The translations under genes were made by a program, and so were the position numbers. Positions 25,747 to 33,195 of a stretch of DNA of 44,899 bases are shown here, in pieces. Below the pieces are notes generated by a model. It saw only the letters and a list, made by a program, of their open reading frames with translations, did no database searches and was not told where the DNA came from. The DNA is from a virus. Within the stretch, counting starts at the first letter, position 1, and the number at the start of each line of letters is the position of its first letter. The stretch lies in the IMG/VR virus record IMGVR_UViG_3300001680_000196, positions 1 through 44,899 of that record; one strand, 5' to 3'.

Positions 25747-26100
25747 ATGGACCGGAATTATTCAGAAATATTTAAAGACTTAAACCAAATATTAACCAAG
25801 ATAAAAGGACTAGGGCTCCTTGGCTATGAAGACAAATTTGCAATGTCACTATCATTTGGGCATGGAGTGAACAGGCGTAGTGGATATATAAATATCCATG
25901 TATTTGAAAAAGTGTTCACAGATATAGTTAGCAAGTTCAATCTTGCAAGTAAGGTTGAATTTTGCAATAGCTCTGGCAGTAGCGGACACCATGTTGAATT
26001 ATATTTAGAAGAATACGATATAATGCTCACATCTATTCTCCCCTTTAAAGAAAAACCCGAAGACTTAAAGACCGAATACTTTGGTGTATCCAATGTATGA
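25747..26100 (+). CDS. Hypothetical cassette protein
   Basis: The protein has 117 residues, three bases after the preceding stop, with AAAGGGGAA upstream. It is an alpha/beta sequence with a helical start (residues 5-25) and Ser/Gly/His-rich turn at about 75-82 (N-S-S-G-S-S-G-H-H). I recognise no family. Its stop overlaps the next gene by eight bases, so the cassette genes are co-translated. Confidence 0.58.
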   Translation: MDRNYSEIFKDLNQILTKIKGLGLLGYEDKFAMSLSFGHGVNRRSGYINIHVFEKVFTDIVSKFNLASKVEFCNSSGSSGHHVELYLEEYDIMLTSILPFKEKPEDLKTEYFGVSNV

Positions 26101-26365
26101 AGTAGGAAAGATAATACAAAGTCCCGATAGATTTTTTGTCTGCGTAAGAATTAGAAACAAATGGGGCGTTCCATACAGTCTCCGGAAAAGGATTGGTCCT
26201 TTGGAGATTAAAGAAGCGCACCAAACTCTTTCTAAATCCATAGAGAAATATGGCTGCAACTACGAGATAGTAATTGAGCCAGCAACACATGTAGATAGAA
26301 CTGCTGATAGCTGTCATAACAGCATCATCCAAAACCATGAGGTTAACAATGACTCATCCCCTTAA
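26093..26365 (+). CDS. Small hypothetical cassette protein
   Basis: The protein has 90 residues from the ATG at 26093, overlapping the previous stop. A GTG at 26081 in the same frame is less likely because it would lengthen the overlap. The first half is strand-rich and basic, the second half ends in an Asn/Ser-rich polar tail. No family is recognised. No clear ribosome site is present, so translation probably depends on the gene before it. Confidence 0.5.
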   Translation: MYEVGKIIQSPDRFFVCVRIRNKWGVPYSLRKRIGPLEIKEAHQTLSKSIEKYGCNYEIVIEPATHVDRTADSCHNSIIQNHEVNNDSSP

Positions 26366-26552
26366 TTCTATGCGCTATGTGAGATTAGCAGAGCGCCTAA
26401 ACGAAACATTGCGCTTGGTGAATACATATCTGCAACTTCGCATAGAAGAAGTAAAAACAAATTTGTCAGCACGACAGCTTGCCGACCTAACAAAGATAAC
26501 GAACATAGATGAAGTTATCAAAGACTGCGACCAAGCAAGCCCTATAAATTGA
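26349..26552 (+). CDS. Small helical hypothetical protein
   Basis: The protein has 67 residues and is almost entirely helical, with heptad-like leucines (R-L-A-E-R-L-N-E-T-L-R-L-V) suggesting a coiled coil or dimer. I start it at the ATG at 26349 because GAGG lies seven bases upstream. Another ATG at 26337 is in frame. It overlaps the end of the previous gene. A small dimeric regulator is possible and could act on the operator at 25050-25083, but nothing proves that. Confidence 0.48.
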   Translation: MTHPLNSMRYVRLAERLNETLRLVNTYLQLRIEEVKTNLSARQLADLTKITNIDEVIKDCDQASPIN

Positions 26553-26569
26553 TAAATATTTCCGTGAAT

Positions 26570-26732
26570 AGAGCCAGCGATTGGTCGCCTCATCATATGG
26601 TGTCTATGCAAGGCTTAACAGCCTTACCTTCCCCAAAGACTCCAGTTGGATACGGAGTTTGCGAAAGCTAAACGTAATGAGGTCTATCCATAAAGGCCAG
26701 CAGGTTTGCTTCATGTAGCCTGTTGGTCTTTT
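26570..26732 (+). ncRNA. Candidate structured RNA ending in a terminator
   Basis: This gene-free stretch can form at least four short hairpins in series: GCGA/TCGC with a tetraloop (26577-26588), AAGGC/GCCTT (26610-26625), AGACTCC/GGAGTTT (26637-26660) and the terminator stem (26695-26728). The density of exact small stems is unusual in this genome. It could be a small RNA or a leader for the next gene. It does not fit a tRNA cloverleaf, and no T-arm sequence is seen. Confidence 0.35.
26695..26732 (+). terminator. Rho-independent-type terminator inside the cassette
   Basis: A ten-pair stem with two G-U pairs (GGCCAGCAGG at 26695-26704 with CCTGTTGGTC at 26719-26728) is followed directly by TTTT. 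It lies before the last cassette gene and may end the RNA of the first four genes or attenuate the fifth. Confidence 0.55.
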
Positions 26733-26765
26733 AAATTTTATAAACAAACCACAAACGAGACAGCC

Positions 26766-27389
26766 ATGATAAAAAACATTAGCCGGAAAAAAAGGGGGGT
26801 AACTACAACGTGTGACTTCAAGGAGTACGAACCACACGGTAAGGGCGAGCTATTGCCACCAGAACTGCGCGAACGGATGGACCTAACAACATGGGATTGG
26901 GACACACTCAGATACTTTCAAAGCTCTGTTTACCGTGTCTCCTTTTATGTTCAGCCTCCGGTGGAAGATGTACGACCATTCCACTTTGGTCTACTAAGTT
27001 ATAGGCGTAGAGATGGAAAGACCATCGGATCTTGGAGGGAAAAGCAGCTTATAAAAGATTGTATCGCTGGCACATTATGTGAAGGAGCAGAACTATTCCC
27101 CTCTCATCTACGGCTACTGGATACCGCTAACCAGTATCATCTCTGGCTTATGCCTAGTGCGTCCCTAATGCCGTTTGGATACTTTCAGCTACGGTGTACT
27201 GACCAAGACGAAGAGGTAGTTAAGATGGGATCACTGGTAACAAAAAACAGATGCCCACAACAACCACGAAAGAGCCGCCATGACTATACCGAAGATGCCG
27301 GGTTTGGGCCGTATGGTCTTCTCGGTAAATGGTGGGAAGAATATGGGTATCCCACAACAGATTGGGACAAAAAGATAGGGGCTAAATAG
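26766..27389 (+). CDS. Phage protein of the DUF7694-like family
   Basis: This 207-residue protein contains W-R-E-K-Q-L-I-K-D near residue 90, then E-G-A-E-L-F-P-S-H-L-R-L-L-D-T-A and Q-Y-H-L-W-L-M, ending F-G-Y. That series is close to a widespread phage family (W-R-E-x-Q ... E-L-Y-P-A-E-S-R-L-V-D-T-A-N-Q-Y-H-L-W) listed, as I remember, as DUF7694, of unknown function. I use the ATG at 26766. An in-frame ATG at 26706 lies inside the terminator stem and is less likely. The convergent tail tube gene follows after a double hairpin. Confidence 0.62.
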   Translation: MIKNISRKKRGVTTTCDFKEYEPHGKGELLPPELRERMDLTTWDWDTLRYFQSSVYRVSFYVQPPVEDVRPFHFGLLSYRRRDGKTIGSWREKQLIKDCIAGTLCEGAELFPSHLRLLDTANQYHLWLMPSASLMPFGYFQLRCTDQDEEVVKMGSLVTKNRCPQQPRKSRHDYTEDAGFGPYGLLGKWWEEYGYPTTDWDKKIGAK

Positions 27390-27393
27390 CCCC
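27378..27393. terminator. Bidirectional hairpin between convergent genes
   Basis: GGGGCT at 27378-27383 and AGCCCC at 27388-27393 pair perfectly around a four-base loop and overlap the cassette's last stop codon. A second small stem, TGTA/TACA, lies just downstream at about 27405-27418. The symmetry lets it act for both the rightward cassette and the leftward tail tube gene. Confidence 0.5.
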
Positions 27394-27437
27394 TTAGATA
27401 ACTGATGTAGCAAATTACAGCATCTCAGCCCAAGATT

Positions 27438-28076
27438 CTAAATCTTAGTATATCTGTCGATACGGATTAAGCTTTGATGGTCAGACAATGCTAGACCATC
27501 CCAAGATTTTGTAACACCAAGGGCAGTAAATCCAAACCCAAATGAGTGTTCATCTTGACCAAACGGAGCAGTAAACCCGGTAGTTGACTGACATTTCCAA
27601 ACATAACAGTTGAGAGTATCGCCTGTAACTCCCATTTGGTGACGTATACTCATTGAAATATCAACATTCGTAGGATCTCCGCCAAACCAAAACGCTTCGC
27701 CAGTGGCAAGAGCGGGTATATCCCAACCAGGAGGCTCTGATGACCCGGCTCCATACAAGAGTTCATCTTCATCATTGATACCAGAACCTAATGCCATCTT
27801 GAACCGAAGAAAATCCCATTCAATAGAGGTAAAGGTGATGTTTACCATTTGTTGTTGTTGAAAAGTGTAGACTACCTGACGAGGATTTCCTTGCATGATC
27901 TGTTTCTTCTCTGAAACCATCTCAAGGGATACGCCATCGTCACCAATAAATCCAACATCAACGGTGGGAGTTAATCCATTCGGAGAAGTCCCGCTTCCAG
28001 TGAATAAGGCCATCTTTAAGGTGGCAGGTCCGAAACTAATGTCATTGGTAGTTCCGCTTGGTAGATTAAGAGCCAT
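27438..28076 (-). CDS. Major tail tube protein
   Basis: This 212-residue beta-rich protein has the look of siphovirus tube subunits: short N-terminal arm, F-G-P-A-T-L-K-M-A-L-F-T-G near residue 16, a long beta-hairpin region with Q-Q-Q-Q-M-V-N-I-T-F-T near 93, and a final strand pair. GGGAG precedes the ATG. It lies after the tail terminator-like gene. The chaperone and tape measure genes that normally follow are displaced by the rightward cassette. Identity rests on size, composition and order. Confidence 0.65.
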   Translation of the reverse strand: MALNLPSGTTNDISFGPATLKMALFTGSGTSPNGLTPTVDVGFIGDDGVSLEMVSEKKQIMQGNPRQVVYTFQQQQMVNITFTSIEWDFLRFKMALGSGINDEDELLYGAGSSEPPGWDIPALATGEAFWFGGDPTNVDISMSIRHQMGVTGDTLNCYVWKCQSTTGFTAPFGQDEHSFGFGFTALGVTKSWDGLALSDHQSLIRIDRYTKI

Positions 28077-28108
28077 GATCTTCTCCCAAAAAAGATTTCA
28101 TTTCAAAT

Positions 28109-28450
28109 TTATAAAGGATTTTCTTTAGTATATCGTACAACATTAACATGTGAACAAGAACGACAAATAATTTTTAGCTTGCCGCCAACGCCAGCAGTCC
28201 AGTAAGCATAAAAATCTTTGTATCTTATTCTCAATTCATCGCCCTCTGTATCGTATATCCCAAGCCTAAAGCTGCACTTCTCACAATTCCATATCACATC
28301 ATTGGTATGTAATGCATCAGTGCCATCAAGTTCTTGATTGCCATCTGTATTTTGCTGAGAAAGAACAGCCATTTGGATTATCGTTGCAAGCTCTGACTCT
28401 ATTGCTTGAATTTGTCGCTCTAATCTTTCTATGGATTTTCGTTCAGACAT
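28109..28450 (-). CDS. Com-like zinc-ribbon protein with coiled-coil N-terminus
   Basis: This 113-residue protein has a helical coiled-coil start (residues ~5-35) followed by a zinc ribbon with C56-x2-C59 and C96-x2-C99, in the contexts N-C-E-K-C and C-R-S-C-S-H-V-N. This resembles the Com zinc-finger of phage Mu, an RNA-binding translational activator, though the spacing between pairs is longer here. It starts at the ATG just after the tail terminator stop. A regulator of structural gene translation or a small structural zinc protein are the two main options. Confidence 0.55.
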   Translation of the reverse strand: MSERKSIERLERQIQAIESELATIIQMAVLSQQNTDGNQELDGTDALHTNDVIWNCEKCSFRLGIYDTEGDELRIRYKDFYAYWTAGVGGKLKIICRSCSHVNVVRYTKENPL

Positions 28451-28451
28451 A

Positions 28452-28865
28452 TTAACCAACAGTAACGGCTCTATATATCCCTCTAACAGCCCAACACTTC
28501 ATCGCATCATTAAAAAGACCAAAGGGTCGCTCAGTCTCATACATGTATCCCTTCATGCTAATTCCAGTATGCGAAAGTCGTACACAATTAAGAGACTTGT
28601 ATGCCAGGTCATAAACCGACTTGCTTTGAGAGGCAGAAATACGGCTATATGTGTATATCTGGATCTCAATATTCTGACTACACATGGCGTAATTGGCTCT
28701 ACCGCTACGGTTTTCTATGATAATCAATGGCATCTTAACTGTAGGTATATCGTAATCCATGAAGTGATCAGTATAAATACGATCTTCCACAACAGAGTTT
28801 ATGTTCGGATCAAGAAGCAATTGCATACGAATTAACTGGTCTACTATCTCTATCTCGTTTGACAT
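28452..28865 (-). CDS. Tail terminator / completion protein
   Basis: This 137-residue protein starts on the last base of the previous stop (TAATG), so it is coupled to it. It begins with a helix (V-D-Q-L-I-R-M-Q-L-L-L-D), then strands with P-L-I-I-I-E-N-R-S-G near 48-57, matching the alpha/beta pattern of tail terminators (gpU, DUF3168 types). The order HK97-gp10-like, this gene, then tail tube is the usual one. It would cap the tube and join it to the head. Confidence 0.6.
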   Translation of the reverse strand: MSNEIEIVDQLIRMQLLLDPNINSVVEDRIYTDHFMDYDIPTVKMPLIIIENRSGRANYAMCSQNIEIQIYTYSRISASQSKSVYDLAYKSLNCVRLSHTGISMKGYMYETERPFGLFNDAMKCWAVRGIYRAVTVG

Positions 28866-29359
28866 TATCCCCTTCCCTGACGCTTAATATGCCGTATAAG
28901 AGTCTTTTCAAATACCGAAGCTAGCTTTTGTTGTACGACAGGTTTAGTGGCCTCTCCACGAACCGGATCACGCGCAACCATTATCTTGGTGCCTTCCCAA
29001 ACATACAGCCTTGATTTCGGGATCCCAGAAGTAGGCCCAACCCGACCTTCTAATGTAAGACTGTTAACGTCAAAACCAAGATACTTTAGAAAAACACCCT
29101 TTCTTTTATGAACCATGTGTGGCTCTAAATTTCCGGGTAAAGGAAAGCCTCCAGCCCACTTTGTGGCGTATGGGTGGTTAAGATACCGTAGTCGCATTTC
29201 CGATATATCTGTTCTGGAAGACGCTTCAACCGAATACTGTAGAAGCCTTTTTGTTGTAGCCCTTAGAGCAAGAACAACAGCAAGATTTACACCTCTTTTA
29301 GACTTGCGAAGCTGATCACTTAGCCCCGATACATTTATTCTCAACTCTATCTTCGGCAT
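28865..29359 (-). CDS. HK97 gp10-like tail completion protein
   Basis: This 164-residue basic protein begins I-E-L-R-I-N-V-S-G-L-S-D-Q-L and has a Gly/Pro-rich middle, as in HK97 gp10/lambda gpZ-type proteins that finish the tail-head interface. Its start lies 44 bases inside the end of the glycosyltransferase gene with GAGATAGAAG just before the ATG. It is followed by the tail terminator. Family is inferred from pattern and order. Confidence 0.58.
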   Translation of the reverse strand: MPKIELRINVSGLSDQLRKSKRGVNLAVVLALRATTKRLLQYSVEASSRTDISEMRLRYLNHPYATKWAGGFPLPGNLEPHMVHKRKGVFLKYLGFDVNSLTLEGRVGPTSGIPKSRLYVWEGTKIMVARDPVRGEATKPVVQQKLASVFEKTLIRHIKRQGRG

Positions 29360-32252
29360 CTTCTATCTCAATTGGCTTTACAAAAAACGTACCCTTCTCA
29401 TCTACTTCTATTCTATCATAAGGAAAATCAGGAAGGTCTTGTTCTATCGTCGGTCTGAATTCTCCGGTATCTATGATTGATTGAAGAGGAAATACTGACT
29501 CTAACTTCTCAATAAGTTCAAAACAGACTTTATGAAACGGGTGGCCTGGACCGAGCCTTTCAAATGTATGTTTAAACATCAGATTCGACTTCCTACCAAG
29601 ATGGTAAGCATATTCTTTGTATGGCAAAAAGGCTGTTCCAGCACACATACAGGCTCTTTCATAACAAGTTTCTGCCTTAGCCATTTGACCATCATTCACA
29701 CATTGAAGACCCAAAGCAACCCAAGACCCACAATCCAAGGGATTCTTCTTCAATTCATTGAACAACATTGAATTGTATTTTCCTAACTTGTGTGCCATAT
29801 CTTTTGGTTTCCGCATTAGGCCGGTATTCACAGTGATAAACGGAGCATATTGAACATTGGGGAAAATCCCCATATCCATTAGTCTATTGAAAGCTTTTTC
29901 ATACCCCTCATGCACTGAGCCTTCTACTTTTACAAGCCCAACATCATCCAATTTTACCATTCGTATCGTTTCGCTTCTTGACTCTTTCTTGTCTCCAGCA
30001 TTTGTAGGATTGGTAAATCTAAACATCCATCCCCACACATCGTTAACCTCTGCCATCCGTTTGACAGCAGCAGTGAATGGAGGTTGATCTTGTGGCACAA
30101 TCTCATCAGGGTCCATTGATAGTACCCATCCAATTGTGCCTTTGTTTGTTTGCCTAAAGTGATCTATAGCTGCATTCCTACACGCGCCAAGACCTCCTTC
30201 AATGACAGCAAGCTCTTTATGTATGACCTCCACCCTGAATAACCTCATAAGTTGAGCCAAATTCCATGATGGGCCGGTCTTATACTTTTTGCTCCATTCT
30301 TCTTCTGTAGGCCAAGAAGCATGATTATCATCTTTAGCCCACTCCATATCTTCCTCTTCCCACTTGCCTGTCCATACAAGAGCCAACCTATCGCAGATCC
30401 CGTAAAGCTCTATAAACCATCGTCCAATATGCGGGATTATCTCATCTTCATATGCCAACATGTACGCTGCAATACCGTTCCTTGGATTGTAAACAGAAAC
30501 CGGGACATTCTCTTGCCTGACGATATGACTGTAATTCCCATCCAAGCCCACAAGCTTTGGGTTTTTTTCCTTGTCTAAATCTTGGTAGAATTTAAACTTG
30601 TCGGCTCGATCAACAGAACGAACATGAGATAAATGCCTCATTCTAATGCTTGTGTCGTACCTTTTTACCTTGCTGTGTTCTGGACAGTTTCCGCAATGCA
30701 AACCTATGTCAGTGCCAGCAAATACTTTCTGAGGGAACTTCTTAATAACCCTCCAAATCCTTGGGCCAGCCATTGCAGACGTATAGCCATTTGCAAATGG
30801 ATAATCTGTTCGGATTAGATTTGTGTTCTCCCAATGATTTAGGAATGACACATTACCGCAAGTCTTATCTGGATCTGGGTGGTGGATGGTTCTCCTAAAG
30901 GTATATTTACTAATCCTGTCTTCTGGAACCTCATCGCCATCTACCGAAAAGATATAGTCAGCGTCCATTTCATGCGCTATCTGGTACGATAAATTGCGCT
31001 CATCTCTTTCGTTAAAGTCACCGCCCCAAGGAGCGCAACGAACCTTAAATTCAGGGTTGTTGCTTTTAGCGATTCTTAAAATCCATTCTTCCAGCAGTTT
31101 GGCCCTGGCAGTAGAGTCTTGTTCTTCTTTACAGCTATCGAAAATCGCCTTGTTCTCATCGGATAGAGAGCCATACATTGGATTGTCGTATGAGGACAAT
31201 GCGTCTGCCGGATTATTCGTAAGAACAAAAGATATGCCATCCACAAGCTGAGACACACGAGTAACGCTCATCTCCAATTGTATAAGTTCGTTTATATTCT
31301 TTATAGAAACTCTATATGCAGCAATTACATTCTTTTCACTTTGAGTGTATTCTTCCCACTTGAGCATGTACCGGATTAGATTTTTTGTGCCGTGGTATTG
31401 ACCAGGAAATATCTCTTTAAGGGTTTGATGCATCATGTGACCAATGACAGTATGGAAAGACAAGGAAGAACGCCACCCCATCTCTTGGGCTCTTAGGCAT
31501 AAATCATTGTCTTCATACCCACCAACCGGAAACGAAACATCATCGAAAGGACCATAATACTGGTTTTCAACCCCTGTATTCTGGGCAAGGTCTTCAGCAC
31601 AATCACGCTTCAACATAATACAAAAGCCATAAACTATATTCTGTAGGATGGTTCTATTGCCATGCAACTCCCTCCAATCTGTAGAAAACGCCTGTATGCC
31701 CAATCGAATTATTTCAGACTTCACCCACTCGAAGTCCCTTCCAAATAAACCACTTTCCCCATATGCCCCAGGAGACAGTGGGCCTGTAATGCCAATCTTA
31801 CCGATCTCTTCTACTGGAAATGGGGCCTTTTTTGTTTCTAAGAGAGAGTATGTGTAAACTTCTTTTGTTTCCAAAGAAGAAGCCAAACTCTCCATCCAAC
31901 CGGGCGTTACATGCAGGTCGTCATTCGCAATAGTGATATATTCTGGAATACCGTAGTTCTCTTTCGCGAATTCATACCCTTTGTTTACAGCGGCACCAAA
32001 ACCAATTGGTTCGTCTGACCATACATATTCAATCGTTACGTTTTCCTTGGGACTCAATAATGCTTGTGCGCCAATTAGTCCTTTAAGGGCCTCTATGTTC
32101 TTCTTTGCGTCTTCCATCTTGTGTGGATTTACACTCACTACAAATAATGTATTCGACTCAGAATATTTATAGAAAGCCCCAAATGTTCTCATTAGAGTGC
32201 TTTCTAAGGCCAATGTTGGAATGATAACCAAGTGTTTATATTGGTCTGACAT
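29316..32252 (-). CDS. Large protein with three GT2-like glycosyltransferase regions and TPR-like tail
   Basis: This 978-residue protein is unlike its structural neighbours. Numbering from the longer frame (ATG at 32270), residues ~10-310 form a GT2 domain: I-I-P-T-L start, D-D at 117-118, and G-G-Y-E-D-N-D-L-C-L-R (~250-260), the acidic helix of GT2 enzymes. A second domain (~400-560) has F-S-V-D-G-D-E near 441-447. A third (~600-800) has A-Y-E-D-E-I-I, G-A-C-R-N-A-A and S-M-D-P-D-E near 718-723. Helical TPR-like repeats follow (~830-925). AGGGGC precedes the ATG at 32252, the preferred start. In the head-tail cluster it may glycosylate virion proteins. The fold is clear, the substrate is inference. 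Confidence 0.75.
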   Translation of the reverse strand: MSDQYKHLVIIPTLALESTLMRTFGAFYKYSESNTLFVVSVNPHKMEDAKKNIEALKGLIGAQALLSPKENVTIEYVWSDEPIGFGAAVNKGYEFAKENYGIPEYITIANDDLHVTPGWMESLASSLETKEVYTYSLLETKKAPFPVEEIGKIGITGPLSPGAYGESGLFGRDFEWVKSEIIRLGIQAFSTDWRELHGNRTILQNIVYGFCIMLKRDCAEDLAQNTGVENQYYGPFDDVSFPVGGYEDNDLCLRAQEMGWRSSLSFHTVIGHMMHQTLKEIFPGQYHGTKNLIRYMLKWEEYTQSEKNVIAAYRVSIKNINELIQLEMSVTRVSQLVDGISFVLTNNPADALSSYDNPMYGSLSDENKAIFDSCKEEQDSTARAKLLEEWILRIAKSNNPEFKVRCAPWGGDFNERDERNLSYQIAHEMDADYIFSVDGDEVPEDRISKYTFRRTIHHPDPDKTCGNVSFLNHWENTNLIRTDYPFANGYTSAMAGPRIWRVIKKFPQKVFAGTDIGLHCGNCPEHSKVKRYDTSIRMRHLSHVRSVDRADKFKFYQDLDKEKNPKLVGLDGNYSHIVRQENVPVSVYNPRNGIAAYMLAYEDEIIPHIGRWFIELYGICDRLALVWTGKWEEEDMEWAKDDNHASWPTEEEWSKKYKTGPSWNLAQLMRLFRVEVIHKELAVIEGGLGACRNAAIDHFRQTNKGTIGWVLSMDPDEIVPQDQPPFTAAVKRMAEVNDVWGWMFRFTNPTNAGDKKESRSETIRMVKLDDVGLVKVEGSVHEGYEKAFNRLMDMGIFPNVQYAPFITVNTGLMRKPKDMAHKLGKYNSMLFNELKKNPLDCGSWVALGLQCVNDGQMAKAETCYERACMCAGTAFLPYKEYAYHLGRKSNLMFKHTFERLGPGHPFHKVCFELIEKLESVFPLQSIIDTGEFRPTIEQDLPDFPYDRIEVDEKGTFFVKPIEIEDAEDRVENKCIGAK

Positions 32253-32330
32253 ATTTGCCCCTGGCGTCATGCGCTGTTTTAAGGTTCGATAATAACTTAA
32301 TATGTATAATGTATAAGCACAAAAAAGTAA

Positions 32331-32645
32331 TTATGAAGTCTTGCGTAATCTTCTGTTTTCTTTTTCTAATGATTCTATACGTGCCTTGAAAATAGCCAAT
32401 TGTTCTTTCAGGTCCACCAATTGTTCTTGAAGCCTCATTCTGTCTTCATAAATGCCTGTAATTTCACCACGAAGCCTCTGTATTTCTTCTCGCAAGTCAT
32501 CTCTGTAAACCAATATCTCCGTGCGCTCTATGTCGATTTGTCTCTGTTTCAATCTAAGGCTATCTTTCCAAAAATCCCACGCCTTATTAGATCCAAGTGC
32601 TGCAACACAAGCCAATGCGACGGTTAAAATAGATTCGTTCTCCAT
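32331..32645 (-). CDS. Small membrane-anchored coiled-coil protein
   Basis: This 104-residue protein has a short hydrophobic stretch near the N-terminus (residues ~5-18) followed by a long charged helix with coiled-coil heptads to the end (E-I-Q-R-L-R-G-E-I ... E-S-L-E-K-E-N-R-R-L-R). I take the ATG at 32645, seven bases after the previous stop. An ATG at 32699 would overlap that gene by 47 bases. It pairs with the next upstream gene, which has the same design, and may form a complex with it. Function unknown. Confidence 0.5.
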   Translation of the reverse strand: MENESILTVALACVAALGSNKAWDFWKDSLRLKQRQIDIERTEILVYRDDLREEIQRLRGEITGIYEDRMRLQEQLVDLKEQLAIFKARIESLEKENRRLRKTS

Positions 32646-32652
32646 TTCTCTA

Positions 32653-33129
32653 TCACGTATTAGTGAGTGCCTGTTTTGCAAGATTGCGTAATCGTTCATT
32701 CTCTTTCATCTCGTTCATTATTGATAAACACTGCTCAACCTTTTTTGTCGTGCCGTCCAATTCTTCTTTAATAGATGAAGATACCTTCGATATATCCACA
32801 ACAGCACTTATACTCTCAGACTGAGACAACGACATAATCTCCACATTATTGTCCACCCCGTCTATTCTTGTTCCTATAGCCCTTATTTCAGTTGATATAT
32901 TCGATCTTAAATCCAAACTATCTTTATTTAGCCCTTCAATCACCTCGTCATATCGGTTCCGCATGTCGGTAACGTCTTCTTTATACTCCTTTCTAATCTC
33001 AACCAATTGCTTCTGAAAACTCTCAACCAATAAATCCATCCTCTTTTGCATAGAGGTATACAACCAGATTAAAAAAGCCGCAAAGACACCAAGCGAGCCG
33101 TGGTCTAATAGTAAATCCATTATTTCCAT
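32653..33129 (-). CDS. Membrane-anchored coiled-coil protein
   Basis: This 158-residue protein has one membrane segment at about 12-26 (L-G-V-F-A-A-F-L-I-W-L-Y) and then an almost continuous helical region rich in Lys, Glu and Asp. The topology suggests an anchored rod, with the rod on either side of the membrane. The paired gene downstream has the same plan. Possible roles include a spanin-like pair or an inner-membrane partner of assembly, but I recognise no family. It has its own candidate promoter. Confidence 0.5.
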   Translation of the reverse strand: MEIMDLLLDHGSLGVFAAFLIWLYTSMQKRMDLLVESFQKQLVEIRKEYKEDVTDMRNRYDEVIEGLNKDSLDLRSNISTEIRAIGTRIDGVDNNVEIMSLSQSESISAVVDISKVSSSIKEELDGTTKKVEQCLSIMNEMKENERLRNLAKQALTNT

Positions 33130-33150
33130 ACGATACCCACAAACAAATAA

Positions 33151-33159
33151 ATTATACCA
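33151..33159 (-). promoter_or_regulatory. Extended -10 promoter for the membrane pair
   Basis: The minus strand reads TG-G-TATAAT at 33159-33151, a consensus extended -10 about 22 bases before the ATG at 33129. It could drive the coiled-coil pair and the glycosyltransferase separately from the head operon. Confidence 0.4.
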
Positions 33160-33161
33160 GC

Positions 33162-33194
33162 TTATCTATAGTGGGATTAGCCACATATAGATAA
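33162..33194 (-). terminator. Long hairpin after the head-closure-like gene
   Basis: TTATCTATA-GTGG (33162-33174) pairs with CCAC-A-TATAGATAA (33181-33194) with one bulged base and a six-base loop. No U-run follows on the minus strand. It may end or process the upstream transcript just before the extended -10 promoter. Confidence 0.4.
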
Positions 33195-33195
33195 A

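Noticed and set aside
26570-26732. tRNA gene
   Set aside because: There is no acceptor pairing or T-arm consensus; only separate small stems are seen.
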